A stretch of DNA of 64,000 nucleotides from Cellulophaga lytica DSM 7489 (GCF_000190595.1 NC_015167.1:1042501-1106500), one strand, 5' to 3'; shown: positions 51,696 through 60,882, counted from the stretch's first letter. The notes: generated from the letters alone by a model not told the origin. Translations and numbers: made by a program.

Positions 51696-52400
51696 ATGAA
51701 ATGTGTAATTAGAATTGTATTTTTATTAACGTCTCTAAGTTTATTTAGTCAAGATTTTAGTGACATTAAAACTAGAATTGGTTTATTAAAAGCTACTGCT
51801 AATTTTAAGGTAGACTCTACAGGTATTTCTAAAATACCAATACCAACATATTATTGCAACACTAATGGCACAAAAAACAATCGGCACGTGCAAGACCTAA
51901 ATAATGATGGCTTAAAAGACCTCATATTTTCAGGAACGTGTCAACCATATCATCAAACAGCAATATTTTTAAATAGTAAAAAAGGATTTCAGTTAGTATA
52001 TGATGCTCCTGGTAAAATACTATCAATAACAAGTACTACAAATGGTACAGAAATAAATAGTTACAATCCCAGTTGCTGTTGTGAGTATTATTCTAACTTA
52101 ATTAAAGTAACTATTAACAATACATCTGCTGTTAAGGAAAGTACAATATCATTTCATGACAAAACAACTATTACAGCATCAAACAAATTATATGCTAAAA
52201 CAGTATCCGGAATTTTAAGAAGTACACCAGTAGTAGATGATGTTACAAAAAAAGATCCTTGTACAGCTGAAGAAAAAACTGGAAATAGAATAGGAATTGT
52301 AGAAAATGAGTCTGCAATAGTTGTAAACCAAGAAAAAAATTGGCTTTTGGTTTTTATTAAACAAAATGGATCCTACGCTGTTGGCTGGATAAAAAAGTAA
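51696..52400 (+). CDS. Secreted SH3-like protein
   Basis: A 234-residue protein with a signal peptide (IVFLLTSLSLFSQ). It has an FG-GAP-like metal-binding turn DLNNDGLKDLIFSG (about 66-79), a double cysteine stretch NPSCCCEYY, and an SH3-like end (NWLLVFIKQNGSYAVGWIKK). Export is likely. Family not firmly named. Confidence 0.65.
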   Translation: MKCVIRIVFLLTSLSLFSQDFSDIKTRIGLLKATANFKVDSTGISKIPIPTYYCNTNGTKNNRHVQDLNNDGLKDLIFSGTCQPYHQTAIFLNSKKGFQLVYDAPGKILSITSTTNGTEINSYNPSCCCEYYSNLIKVTINNTSAVKESTISFHDKTTITASNKLYAKTVSGILRSTPVVDDVTKKDPCTAEEKTGNRIGIVENESAIVVNQEKNWLLVFIKQNGSYAVGWIKK

Positions 52401-52431
52401 CACACTTAAAAAATTGCATAAACTGTTAAAA

Positions 52432-52959
52432 ATGAAATCGTTTAAATTACTTTTTTACATACTACCATTTTGCTTTTTTGCTTGTAACTTATCTAGCAAA
52501 AAAAATACTGACCAAAGCAATGGTAATATTGATGCAGCGTTAGAGCAAAAATCTAAAATAGATTCATCTAGCATAGAAATTACAGTAGAACGTGGCGCTT
52601 TTCATTATGATAAGTTTGTACTTAAAGACACTTTAATCACTTTTTATCCATCTAAAGAAAATATAGGAGTAGATAACAGTAATTACAATCAAATTTCTAA
52701 AAAAATCATTAGCGTACAGACCAGAAATAATTTTGTAAAAAAGATTCTTAATGATGATTTTTTTAAACTTAAAAACTTCTACGCTAGCAACACAACTTGC
52801 AATAGCCACTTAACGGTTGCGGTTAAATTTAACAACCAATTAAAAAAAGTAGTTTCTGAAGATTTTGATAGGGAATGCCCTGAGCTTCTAAAGTATATTG
52901 AAAAGGAGATTATTAGAATGCATAGTAAGGAATTAAAACGATTTTTATTGCCTGGATAA
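52432..52959 (+). CDS. Small lipoprotein
   Basis: A 175-residue protein from ATG 52432; a TTG six codons earlier is less likely. It has a lipoprotein signal (LLFYILPFCFFAC, Cys17) and a soluble domain with a second Cys pair (NTTCNSH, DRECPEL), probably a disulfide. No family recognised. Confidence 0.62.
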   Translation: MKSFKLLFYILPFCFFACNLSSKKNTDQSNGNIDAALEQKSKIDSSSIEITVERGAFHYDKFVLKDTLITFYPSKENIGVDNSNYNQISKKIISVQTRNNFVKKILNDDFFKLKNFYASNTTCNSHLTVAVKFNNQLKKVVSEDFDRECPELLKYIEKEIIRMHSKELKRFLLPG

Positions 52960-52981
52960 AACAGAAAGTCATAATGTTAAA

Positions 52982-53344
52982 ATGAAATCAAAAACTATAC
53001 ATATATTACTTTCAATTTTAATTACGGTTGTAGTAATTTGGTTTCTTCTAAAACCAAATTATACATATTACAAAACAGAAATAATAAAAGGTAAAGACTT
53101 ACAGGTGGTTATTTATGTACAAAACAACTTTAGTCACTTTGGTTTTTCTAGTCAAGACGGTCATAAATTAGCCTACATAGAACTACAAAATTTAGACGGA
53201 AATACTTTAGCTAAACAAAGCCTATTTAATAGGTGTGAGGTTCTAATAGAAGAAATAAATCCATCTGTAGAAAACAACAAACTATACTTTACCAAGTTTA
53301 GCTATATAAATTTGTTAGATTATAGCTATTATTGTTTTAAGTAA
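52982..53344 (+). CDS. Small membrane-anchored protein
   Basis: A 120-residue protein with an N-terminal membrane helix (IHILLSILITVVVIWFLL) and a beta-rich domain. Two cysteines occur near the end (NRCEVLIEE, YYCFK). No family recognised. Lies 22 bp after the previous gene. Confidence 0.6.
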   Translation: MKSKTIHILLSILITVVVIWFLLKPNYTYYKTEIIKGKDLQVVIYVQNNFSHFGFSSQDGHKLAYIELQNLDGNTLAKQSLFNRCEVLIEEINPSVENNKLYFTKFSYINLLDYSYYCFK

Positions 53345-53362
53345 ATATCTTACTTATTTAAA

Positions 53363-53974
53363 ATGAAACCAATTACAGTTAACTGGACAATAAATTTGCC
53401 TAATGAAAGCCAAATACAGAAAATGTGGCAAGAGTTGGTTTTTGATGTTATTGACGAAGAATTTGAGTTTATAAATTTAGTAAAAGCTAACCTTGGCGGC
53501 GATATTTATTTTAAGGGATTTAAGTTTCATGAAAATGAAATATTTGATTGGTTTTGCTCTCGCGGAAGATTAGACGAAATTGACTTTTATAATAATTTTT
53601 TACTTTCTGATAAAGTTCTTAAAACCTTTAATAATGAAAATAATTCTGAAAAAAGGGCTTTTAAAATTGATAAAGAACCAAATTTTGATACTAAAGATGG
53701 TTTTGTAATTGATGGAGAACTTGCTGCGTTACTATTTCATGGAGGCGCATACGGCTCTCAATACAAAAAAGAACCTAAGCAAATTAAAGAAAAAGCACGG
53801 TTATTTTGCTCGCAGTTGTTTTATGAAAAATACAGTTATGATTATGTTAGGTATTACACCTCTAGCACTGCGTGGAATACGTGGTTTATAGATTTTATTA
53901 TAGATTATACGTATTTGATAGTTTGTATGGAAACAAGAACAATTTGGATATTAGCATATACAGACACCGATTAA
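53363..53974 (+). CDS. Hypothetical cytoplasmic protein
   Basis: A 203-residue soluble acidic protein with no signal peptide, the last gene of the run. It includes a glycine turn DGELAALLFHGGAYGSQYKK (about 118-137) and an aromatic TSSTAWNTWFIDFIIDYTYL stretch. The pattern recalls small uncharacterised Bacteroidota proteins near immunity loci, but no family can be named. Confidence 0.6.
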   Translation: MKPITVNWTINLPNESQIQKMWQELVFDVIDEEFEFINLVKANLGGDIYFKGFKFHENEIFDWFCSRGRLDEIDFYNNFLLSDKVLKTFNNENNSEKRAFKIDKEPNFDTKDGFVIDGELAALLFHGGAYGSQYKKEPKQIKEKARLFCSQLFYEKYSYDYVRYYTSSTAWNTWFIDFIIDYTYLIVCMETRTIWILAYTDTD

Positions 53975-54010
53975 TTTAGTAACTTGTTGCATATCAAAAA
54001 ACTATATAAT

Positions 54011-54550
54011 ATGAGAAAAACTCTCACTCTTGTTCTTCTAATTTCTTGTTTTGTAAAACCTTTATTTGCACAAACCAACAAGACTTTTATAAAAGAATAT
54101 TTAGAACGTTTAGAAACTTCTAAAAAGTATTTAATTCTTGTTGCAGAAACTATGCCTAACGATAAATATACTTTTAAACCAACACCAGAGTCTATGAGTT
54201 TTGCAGAGCATTTAATGCACATTGCTTGGGCTATGGATTGGCATAGCCAATCTTTAATGGGTGGTAGAGATGCTAGAAATTGGGAAACAGATACAGAGCT
54301 TAAAATAGGTAACAAATCTAAAGAAGAAATGATTGCCACAATTAGCAATACTTTTGACGTTACTAGTGCTTTTATTTCTGAATTTGATACAAAAAAGCTA
54401 GATGAAAGACTTGACTATTTTGGAGCCAACAGAACCAAAAGACAAATTTTATTACTACTCACAGATCATATTACGCACCATAGAGCTCAAATGCTAGTTT
54501 ATATGCGCTTAAACGGATTAAAGCCTCCAAGGTATGTATTGTACCAATAA
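54011..54550 (+). CDS. DinB-family protein, exported
   Basis: A 179-residue protein from ATG 54011; the earlier frame start lacks the signal. It has a signal peptide (LTLVLLISCFVKPLFAQ) and a DinB four-helix fold with the three metal-binding histidines: one in SFAEHLMHIAW (about residue 62) and two in TDHITHHRAQMLVY near 155-160. Thiol-dependent transferase activity is a family suggestion. Confidence 0.82.
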   Translation: MRKTLTLVLLISCFVKPLFAQTNKTFIKEYLERLETSKKYLILVAETMPNDKYTFKPTPESMSFAEHLMHIAWAMDWHSQSLMGGRDARNWETDTELKIGNKSKEEMIATISNTFDVTSAFISEFDTKKLDERLDYFGANRTKRQILLLLTDHITHHRAQMLVYMRLNGLKPPRYVLYQ

Positions 54551-54639
54551 AATTAATTTTAGTTCTTAACATTTGTGACAGTACATTAATAGAAAGACAA
54601 AAAAATACAATGATAATATTTAAAATTATGTTAAATATT

Positions 54640-54657
54640 TTACCAATCGTTCGGTAA
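54640..54657 (+). promoter_or_regulatory. TetR operator-like palindrome 1
   Basis: TTACCAATCGTTCGGTAA, an 18-bp palindrome with one arm mismatch, upstream of the TetR gene. The same palindrome in perfect form is at 55267-55284. Confidence 0.75.
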
Positions 54658-54671
54658 TTAAAAAAATATAT

Positions 54672-54679
54672 TACATTTG
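54672..54679 (+). promoter_or_regulatory. TAnnTTTG promoter box before the TetR gene
   Basis: TACATTTG matches the Bacteroidota -7 consensus and ends only 4 nt before the ATG at 54684, implying a leaderless or nearly leaderless transcript. The operator lies just upstream, where it would block the polymerase. Confidence 0.6.
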
Positions 54680-54683
54680 CCCT

Positions 54684-55247
54684 ATGAGACCACAAAAAGT
54701 ATTAGACAAAGAAATATTAAACGGCTTAACTAAAATTTTTAGATCTAGAGGATATGAAGGTGCTAGTTTAAAAGAATTATCTGATGCTACTGGTTTAAAA
54801 AAAGCAAGTCTTTACCATAGGTTTCCTAACGGCAAACAAGAGATGGCAGACGCTGTTTTAGTACATTTAGAAGAGTGGATTAACACCAATATTTTTCATA
54901 CGCTTTTAGACACCAACTTAACACCTACAGTCCGTTTAAAAAAAGGATTATTGGCCATACGTGAATTGTATGATGGTGGAGATGCCATTTGTATATTTAG
55001 AGCACTATCTATGCAAGCTGGTATAGAGTTGTTTGAAGCGCAAATAAATAAAGGGATGACACAGTGGTTGTCTGCTTTTAAAGAAATAGGTATTGCCCTA
55101 AGCTTTACATCAGAAGAAGCTGAAAAAAAAGCTATGCAAGTACTAATACAAATACAAGGTTGCCTAATTGTAACAAAGGGCTTAGGTGATTTGTCAGTTT
55201 TTGAAAACACAATGCAAAACATAGAAAATAGTTACTTAAAAAGATAA
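54684..55247 (+). CDS. TetR/AcrR-family regulator
   Basis: A 187-residue repressor with a TetR helix-turn-helix at about 10-55 (LTKIFRSRGYEGASLKELSD, then KKASLYHRFPNGKQEMA). The C-terminal ligand domain contains VRLKKGLLAIRELYDGGDAI and a CIFRALSMQ segment near the TetR_C_33/LmrA type. Palindromes before it and before the next gene suggest autorepression and control of the two-gene unit downstream. Confidence 0.9.
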   Translation: MRPQKVLDKEILNGLTKIFRSRGYEGASLKELSDATGLKKASLYHRFPNGKQEMADAVLVHLEEWINTNIFHTLLDTNLTPTVRLKKGLLAIRELYDGGDAICIFRALSMQAGIELFEAQINKGMTQWLSAFKEIGIALSFTSEEAEKKAMQVLIQIQGCLIVTKGLGDLSVFENTMQNIENSYLKR

Positions 55248-55266
55248 AAAAAATTAAATTAATATT

Positions 55267-55284
55267 TTACCGAATGTTCGGTAA
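55267..55284 (+). promoter_or_regulatory. TetR operator-like palindrome 2
   Basis: TTACCGAATGTTCGGTAA, a perfect inverted repeat of 8-bp arms with a 2-bp centre, 16 bp before the ATG of the DUF1348 gene and matching the operator before the TetR gene. Confidence 0.8.
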
Positions 55285-55299
55285 TTTAAATAAATAATT

Positions 55300-55707
55300 A
55301 TGAAAAAATACCCATTACCTCCCTTTACCCAAGAAACAGCCATACAAAAGGTACAATTAGCAGAAGATGCTTGGAACAGTAAAGACCCCATTAAAGTATC
55401 TATGGCATATACCCTTAATACAGAATGGCGTAATAGAACCAGTTTTATTAATGGTAGAAAAGAGGTGCAAGAGTTTTTAAAAAACAAATGGATAAAAGAG
55501 CATAACTATAAATTAAAAAAAGAGCTCTGGAGCTTTAATGAAAATAAAATTGCCGTTAGGTTTATTTACGAGTATCAAAGTAATAATGGACAATGGTACA
55601 GAGCTTACGGAAATGAAAATTGGGAATTTGACGAAAACGGATTAATGCAAAAACGCTATGCAAGTATTAATGATTTGCAAATAAATAAAAACGAAAGAAT
55701 AATATAA
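55300..55707 (+). CDS. DUF1348 / NTF2-like protein
   Basis: A 135-residue protein with the DUF1348 pattern: [60 protein letters not shown] and [20 protein letters not shown]. An NTF2-like fold is expected. The gene is one base before the hydrolase gene and under a TetR operator, so it may help degrade the repressor's ligand. Confidence 0.88.
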   Translation: MKKYPLPPFTQETAIQKVQLAEDAWNSKDPIKVSMAYTLNTEWRNRTSFINGRKEVQEFLKNKWIKEHNYKLKKELWSFNENKIAVRFIYEYQSNNGQWYRAYGNENWEFDENGLMQKRYASINDLQINKNERII

Positions 55708-55708
55708 A

Positions 55709-56686
55709 ATGAGAAAATTACAACTAGTGCCCTTGTTATTATTAATGTTAATAACTGCCTGCAAGGATAAAACAGAAACAACAAGCAGTAAAAAAAATGT
55801 AGAAACTATAAAAAATAAAAAAATGAATAATGTAAAATACAAAACGGAAAATGTAAATGGTGTAAAAATTGCTTATAGAGAAGCAGGAGACAGTAACAAC
55901 CCAACAATAGTACTATTACACGGGTTTCCGTCTTCTTCTCATCAATACAGAAAAGTATTAAACCAGCTATCAAATGAGTACTATTTAATAGCTCCAGACT
56001 ATCCTGGTTTTGGAAATAGTGATTTTCCTTCACAAAAAGAATATGAGTATACTTTTGACAATATTGCTAAAACAATAAATTCATTTTTAGAGCAAAAATC
56101 TATAACAAGTTACGCTATTATGATACAAGATTATGGCGCACCTATAGGATTTAGAATAGCAACAGCAAACCCAGATAGAATAACCGCCATAATTAACCAA
56201 AATGGTAATGCTTATGAAGAAGGTTTAGGTGAAGCTTGGAAAACTACAAAAGAGTTTTGGGCTAACAGAAATGAAACTACAGAAAATGCATTACTACCAT
56301 CATTTTCCTTAGAAGGTTTAGAATGGCAATACACGCACGGCACCAGAAATTCAGAAAATATAAATCCAGATACTTGGCATTTAGACTACCTTAGATTATC
56401 TAGACAAAATGCGCATACTGTAAATTTAGATTTGTTTTATGATTATCAAAATAATATAAAACTATACCCTAAATGGCAACAATATTTAAGAGACAACCAA
56501 CCTCCATTATTAATTGTTTGGGGTAAAAATGACGCATTCTTTCCTGAAAGTGGAGCAGAAGCATTTAAAAAAGATGTAAAAAATATAGATTACAATATCT
56601 ACAATACCGGTCACTTTGCTCTAGAAGAAGATGCAGATAAAATTATACCAAAAATGAGATCTTTTTTACATAGTTTAAAAAAATAA
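55709..56686 (+). CDS. Alpha/beta hydrolase (epoxide hydrolase/dehalogenase-like) lipoprotein
   Basis: A 325-residue protein with a lipoprotein signal (VPLLLLMLITAC, Cys18). The hydrolase core has LLHGFPSSSHQYRKVL (oxyanion HGFP), a nucleophile aspartate in IMIQDYGAPIGFR, YPGFGNSD, and the closing histidine in YNTGHFALEE. An aspartate nucleophile points to the epoxide hydrolase/haloalkane dehalogenase branch. Probably exported and co-expressed with the DUF1348 gene. Confidence 0.85.
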   Translation: MRKLQLVPLLLLMLITACKDKTETTSSKKNVETIKNKKMNNVKYKTENVNGVKIAYREAGDSNNPTIVLLHGFPSSSHQYRKVLNQLSNEYYLIAPDYPGFGNSDFPSQKEYEYTFDNIAKTINSFLEQKSITSYAIMIQDYGAPIGFRIATANPDRITAIINQNGNAYEEGLGEAWKTTKEFWANRNETTENALLPSFSLEGLEWQYTHGTRNSENINPDTWHLDYLRLSRQNAHTVNLDLFYDYQNNIKLYPKWQQYLRDNQPPLLIVWGKNDAFFPESGAEAFKKDVKNIDYNIYNTGHFALEEDADKIIPKMRSFLHSLKK

Positions 56687-56713
56687 CATTTTAGTATTGT
56701 ATAAATTGCAATA

Positions 56714-56743
56714 AAAAAAGCCTCATTAAAAAATGAGGCTTTT
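56714..56743 (+). terminator. Bidirectional rho-independent terminator
   Basis: AAAAAGCCTCATT stem with an A5 loop and ATGAGGCTTTT. It lies between the hydrolase and the convergent hemD gene and has A/T tracts on both sides, so it can serve both strands. Confidence 0.82.
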
Positions 56744-56761
56744 GCGTATAACGTATTGTTT

Positions 56762-57517
56762 TTATTTTTTATTTGCAGTAGTAATGTACTTCTGTAAAGC
56801 CATTGTCATAGATGGCGTTTCTGGTGTTGGCGCAAGTATATCTATACGTAAACCAGCATCTGTAGCAGCATTAACTGTTGTATTTCCGTAAACAGCTATT
56901 TTAGTATCATTCTGTTCAAAGTCAGGAAAATTCTTTAATAAAGATTCAATTCCAGACGGACTAAAGAAAACAAGTATATCATAATACACATCTCTTAAGT
57001 CAGACAAATCACTAATTACTGTTTTGTAAAAAATAGCTCTCTTCCAATCCAAACCAAGACCATCCAATGTTTCAGGAACAATTGGCTTTAATACATCTGA
57101 AGAAGGTAAAAGAAATTTTTCTGTTTTATACTTTTTTAACAACGGGGCTAAATCTGCAAACATTCTTTTACCAACATATATTTTACGTTTACGGTAAACT
57201 ACATATTTCTGAAGATAGTAAGCCACAGCCTCAGACTGGCAAAAGTACTTCATAGAATCTGGCACTTTAAAACGCATTTCTTCTGCTATTCTAAAAAAGT
57301 GATCTACAGAATTTCTACTCGTTAGCACTATTGCTGTAAAGTTATTTAAATCAATTTTTTGCTGACGCACTGTTTTAGCATCAACTCCCTCTACATGTAT
57401 AAACGGTCTAAAATCTACTTTTAACTTCTCCTTTTCAATAAGTCTTGAATAGGGAGAGTTCTCCATTTTAGGTTCTGGTTGAGAAACCAAAATCGTTTTT
57501 ATCTTCATAGACATCAA
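56762..57517 (-). CDS. hemD: Uroporphyrinogen-III synthase
   Basis: A 251-residue enzyme (an in-frame ATG at 57508 is equally likely) of the HemD fold. It starts KTILVSQPEPKMENSPYSRL, then FTAIVLTSRNSVDHFF in the first lobe, KFLLPSSDVL and YDILVFFSPSGIESLL in the second, and AVYGNTTVNAATDAGL near the end. It closes hydroxymethylbilane into uroporphyrinogen III in haem synthesis. It overlaps the DUF4271 gene by 4 bp, the usual pairing in Bacteroidota. Confidence 0.85.
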   Translation of the reverse strand: MMSMKIKTILVSQPEPKMENSPYSRLIEKEKLKVDFRPFIHVEGVDAKTVRQQKIDLNNFTAIVLTSRNSVDHFFRIAEEMRFKVPDSMKYFCQSEAVAYYLQKYVVYRKRKIYVGKRMFADLAPLLKKYKTEKFLLPSSDVLKPIVPETLDGLGLDWKRAIFYKTVISDLSDLRDVYYDILVFFSPSGIESLLKNFPDFEQNDTKIAVYGNTTVNAATDAGLRIDILAPTPETPSMTMALQKYITTANKK

Positions 57518-58167
57518 TATTTTAGGTAACTACCTATTATCACAAAAGGTGAAATTTCGAGTGCGCAAAGGTACAAAATAAAATAGAAAAAATTAACTGT
57601 AATGAAATTTCGATGAATTCTTAGCAGATTAACCCAACCAATGCACAGTACAACGATAAACAAAACCAGCGCCAAATAAGCAACTAGCTCAGAATATGGT
57701 GTAATATATGTAAGAAAAATATTAGCGACAAACAACACTAATCCGCTGTAATTTTGATAAGAAACTTTATTAAAAACTATATGAACTATTGCTGTTTCGG
57801 CGTTAAAAATAAAACTATTAATAAATTGTAATACTAATTTTACTACAACAAATAAACTAATAATTGCAAAAATATAAAGGTAATTTATAGGAGTAAGCGT
57901 ACCTCCTATTTTAAAAATACTAAGCAAATAATAAACAAACAAAGCTACATTTAACCATAAAAAAACGCTCCATAAAACATTAAACCAGTTAAATAAAATA
58001 TGTTTTTTACTATGTAAAAAAATGTATTTGTTATTAAATGGTAGCGCTACAAAATTTATAAACTTATGGTAAAAAAAAGTTTTGCTTAAAACCAACACAA
58101 AAAGACTAACCACAAATATCGCGGTAACCCAATCTACATTATTAAAAACCCTTGTTATAGATTCCAT
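57514..58167 (-). CDS. DUF4271 membrane protein
   Basis: A 217-residue protein with about six membrane helices, in the position and with the pattern of DUF4271 (SKTFFYHKFINFVALPFNNKY near 28-48, LRIHRNFITVNFFYFILYLCALEISPF near the end). It is upstream of and overlaps hemD, a conserved pair in Flavobacteriia. Function unknown. Confidence 0.82.
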   Translation of the reverse strand: MESITRVFNNVDWVTAIFVVSLFVLVLSKTFFYHKFINFVALPFNNKYIFLHSKKHILFNWFNVLWSVFLWLNVALFVYYLLSIFKIGGTLTPINYLYIFAIISLFVVVKLVLQFINSFIFNAETAIVHIVFNKVSYQNYSGLVLFVANIFLTYITPYSELVAYLALVLFIVVLCIGWVNLLRIHRNFITVNFFYFILYLCALEISPFVIIGSYLKY

Positions 58168-58322
58168 TTTTCTTTTTGTATAAGTATAATTGGCACAAAA
58201 CTACAAATTAATACTTAGACCAACTTTATTAATTAATACGTGTTAAAACTTAAAAAAGACGCAATACTATTGTAAATAAATCATAAAACGCACTTTGGGT
58301 TTTACCACTAAAATTTAAATAG

Positions 58323-58330
58323 TACTTTTG
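58323..58330 (+). promoter_or_regulatory. TAnnTTTG promoter box
   Basis: TACTTTTG fits the -7 consensus and would start transcription near 58337. This favours ATG 58354 over the GTG at 58330 as the start of the glycosyltransferase gene. Confidence 0.6.
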
Positions 58331-58353
58331 TGCATTCAATACTAAAAAAAAGA

Positions 58354-59082
58354 ATGACAGATAGCTTAGTTATAATTCCTACTTTTAATGAGATAGAAAA
58401 TATAGAGGCTATTATTAATGCCGTTTTTGCATTAAAAAAAGAATTTCATATTCTTATTGTAGATGATAACTCGCCAGACGGTACTTCACAAAAAGTAATA
58501 GAACTACAGGCACAATTTAAACACAAACTGTTTTTAGAAGTACGTAAAGAAAAAGCAGGTTTAGGAACCGCATACATACACGGTTTTAAATGGGCAATTG
58601 CTCATAAATACGACTATATTTTTGAAATGGATGCAGATTTTTCTCATTCTCCAAAAGATTTAATGAACCTTTACAATGCTTGTATTGCTGGTGCAGACTT
58701 AGCCATTGGCTCTAGGTATGTAAAAGGTATTAATGTTGTAAATTGGCCTTTGTTTAGAATATTGCTTTCTTATGGCGCATCATTTTATGTAAAAATGATA
58801 ACTGGTATGTGTGTAGATGACCCAACCGCTGGCTTTATTTGTTATAAAAGAAAAGTATTAGAAAACCTAAGTTTAGATACGGTCCGTTTTATAGGGTACG
58901 CTTTTCAAATAGAAATGAAATTTAGAGCACATTTAAAAGGCTTTAAAATACAAGAAGTACCTATTGTTTTTACAGATAGAGTACGCGGAAAATCTAAGAT
59001 GAGTTCTTCAATTATTGGCGAAGCTGTTTTTGGAGTAATAAAAATGAAATACATAAGCTTGTTTCAAAAAAACAAATTTTAA
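58354..59082 (+). CDS. Polyprenol-phosphate mannosyltransferase-like GT2
   Basis: A 242-residue family 2 glycosyltransferase: SLVIIPTFNEIENIEAII, VDDNSPDGTS with the nucleotide-binding acids, FEMDADFSHSPKDL with the DxD metal site, AIGSRYVKG and FTDRVRGKSKMSSS at the end. This is the dolichol/polyprenol-phosphate mannose synthase pattern without membrane helices. It probably makes lipid-linked sugar for the envelope. The next gene starts 2 bp later. Confidence 0.88.
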   Translation: MTDSLVIIPTFNEIENIEAIINAVFALKKEFHILIVDDNSPDGTSQKVIELQAQFKHKLFLEVRKEKAGLGTAYIHGFKWAIAHKYDYIFEMDADFSHSPKDLMNLYNACIAGADLAIGSRYVKGINVVNWPLFRILLSYGASFYVKMITGMCVDDPTAGFICYKRKVLENLSLDTVRFIGYAFQIEMKFRAHLKGFKIQEVPIVFTDRVRGKSKMSSSIIGEAVFGVIKMKYISLFQKNKF

Positions 59083-59083
59083 A

Positions 59084-60418
59084 ATGAAAAAGACACTAAT
59101 AAAAAACGCTAAGGTTGTAAATGAAGGCACAATTACCAATTGTGATATTCTTTTAAACGGTAATTATATAGAAAAAATAAGTAGTTCTATTAGTGATGCT
59201 AATGCTACGGTTATAGACGCTAAAGGCAATTACGTATTACCTGGCATTATAGATGACCAAGTACATTTTAGAGAACCAGGACTTACGCACAAAGGAAATA
59301 TTGCTACAGAAAGTAAAGCTGCTGTTGCAGGTGGTGTTACTACTTTTATGGAGCAACCAAATACAAATCCGCAGACAACAACAATAGAAAAGTTAGAAGA
59401 AAAATTTGCTGTGGCAAAAGAGAGCTCTTACGCTAACTATTCGTTTTTGTTTGGTGGTACTAATGACAATTTAGAGGAATTAAAAAAACTAGATAAAAAC
59501 GCTTGTTCTGGTGTTAAACTATTTTTAGGTTCTTCTACCGGAAATATGTTGGTAGATAACGAAGAGGTTATTGAAAAAATATTTAGCAATACAGAAATGG
59601 TTATATCGGCTCATTGCGAAGACGAAACTACTATTCGCAAAAATATGGCTACGTATAAAGAAAAGTACGGAGACAACATTCCTATAGAATATCACCCAAT
59701 TATTAGAAGTACAGAGGCGTGTTATTTGTCTTCCTCTAAGGCTATTGCTCTGGCAGAAAAAACGGGTGCCAGACTACACGTTTTTCATTTATCTACAGGA
59801 AAAGAAACAAGTCTTTTTAGAAACGATATTCCTTTAAAAGACAAAAAAATTACAGCAGAGGTTTGTGTTCATCACTTGTGGTTTTCTGATGAAGATTACA
59901 AAGAAAAAGGAACACTTATAAAATGGAATCCTGCTGTTAAAACTGCAGAAGACAGGTCTATGCTGTGGGACGCTCTTTTAGATGACCGTATTGATGTTAT
60001 TGCAACAGACCATGCACCACATACTTTTGAAGAAAAAGATAACGTTTACACAAAAGCACCATCTGGAGGACCGTTAGTACAACACGTTTTACCAGCTATG
60101 CTAGAGAAAGTTTTAGATGGTACTATTACCATAGAGCGTATGGTAGAAAAAATGTGTCATAACCCTGCTATTTTATTTCAAATTGAAAAAAGAGGATATA
60201 TTAAAGAAGGGTACTTTGCAGATTTAGTTATTGTAGACACCAATAGTCCTTGGCAAGTAAGCAAGTCTAACATTTTATACAAATGTGGTTGGTCTCCGTT
60301 TGAAGACTACACATTTAAATCTAAAATTTCTCATACCTTTGTTAATGGACATTTAGCATATGAAAACGGCGTGGTCTCTGAACAAAAAAATGCACATAGA
60401 TTAACCTTTAACAGGTAA
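59084..60418 (+). CDS. pyrC: Dihydroorotase
   Basis: A 444-residue amidohydrolase making dihydroorotate in pyrimidine synthesis. It has GIIDDQVHFREPGLTHKG near residue 56, VISAHCEDE (H metal ligand), VFHLSTGKE, and ATDHAPH near residue 307 with the metal-binding aspartate. The first HxH position reads QVH, so one classical histidine is Gln, which as I recall is usual in Bacteroidota members. Likely full length and functional. Confidence 0.88.
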   Translation: MKKTLIKNAKVVNEGTITNCDILLNGNYIEKISSSISDANATVIDAKGNYVLPGIIDDQVHFREPGLTHKGNIATESKAAVAGGVTTFMEQPNTNPQTTTIEKLEEKFAVAKESSYANYSFLFGGTNDNLEELKKLDKNACSGVKLFLGSSTGNMLVDNEEVIEKIFSNTEMVISAHCEDETTIRKNMATYKEKYGDNIPIEYHPIIRSTEACYLSSSKAIALAEKTGARLHVFHLSTGKETSLFRNDIPLKDKKITAEVCVHHLWFSDEDYKEKGTLIKWNPAVKTAEDRSMLWDALLDDRIDVIATDHAPHTFEEKDNVYTKAPSGGPLVQHVLPAMLEKVLDGTITIERMVEKMCHNPAILFQIEKRGYIKEGYFADLVIVDTNSPWQVSKSNILYKCGWSPFEDYTFKSKISHTFVNGHLAYENGVVSEQKNAHRLTFNR

Positions 60419-60456
60419 TTAAAGAATTAGCGTTACACCATTAACACATATAAAAG

Positions 60457-60882
60457 ATGAAAAAGTTTTTAACGTTACTTTTAGTGATTGCTACAGTTGC
60501 TTCTTGTGCAGAGAGTGCTATTAAAAAACCAGATAATCTTATTAGTGAAGAGGAAATGGTAGATATTTTGTATGATTTAGCACTTATTACAGCTGCAAAA
60601 AATACCAACTCCAATGTATTGGTAGAAAACAATGTAAAAACAATGCCATATATCTATAAAAAATACAATATAGATAGTACACAGTTTGCAGATAGCGATA
60701 TTTATTATGCTGCTAACCCTGTTGTTTATGAAGGTTTTTATAAAGAAATACAGCGTAAATTAGACACCATAAGAACTCAATTAGACCGCAAAAGAGAATT
60801 AAAAGCAGATAGTATTGCTGCTAGCAGAAAAAAGAATCCAGAAAAACTTAAAGTTGCTCCTGTAAAAGCAGGGAAGAAGTAG
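60457..60882 (+). CDS. DUF4296 lipoprotein
   Basis: A 141-residue protein with a lipoprotein signal (LTLLLVIATVASC, Cys17) and the DUF4296 pattern: KKPDNLISEEEMVDILYDLALI, YIYKKYNIDSTQFADSDIYY, then a lysine-rich helical tail. Typical of Bacteroidota; role unknown. The last 35 bp overlap the convergent epimerase gene. Confidence 0.85.
   Translation: MKKFLTLLLVIATVASCAESAIKKPDNLISEEEMVDILYDLALITAAKNTNSNVLVENNVKTMPYIYKKYNIDSTQFADSDIYYAANPVVYEGFYKEIQRKLDTIRTQLDRKRELKADSIAASRKKNPEKLKVAPVKAGKK

Noticed and set aside
59084-60418. Dihydroorotase read as inactive because the first HxH His is Gln
   Set aside because: The DDQVHFREPG form is, to my recollection, usual in Bacteroidota enzymes, and the other metal ligands and ATDHAPH motif are intact.
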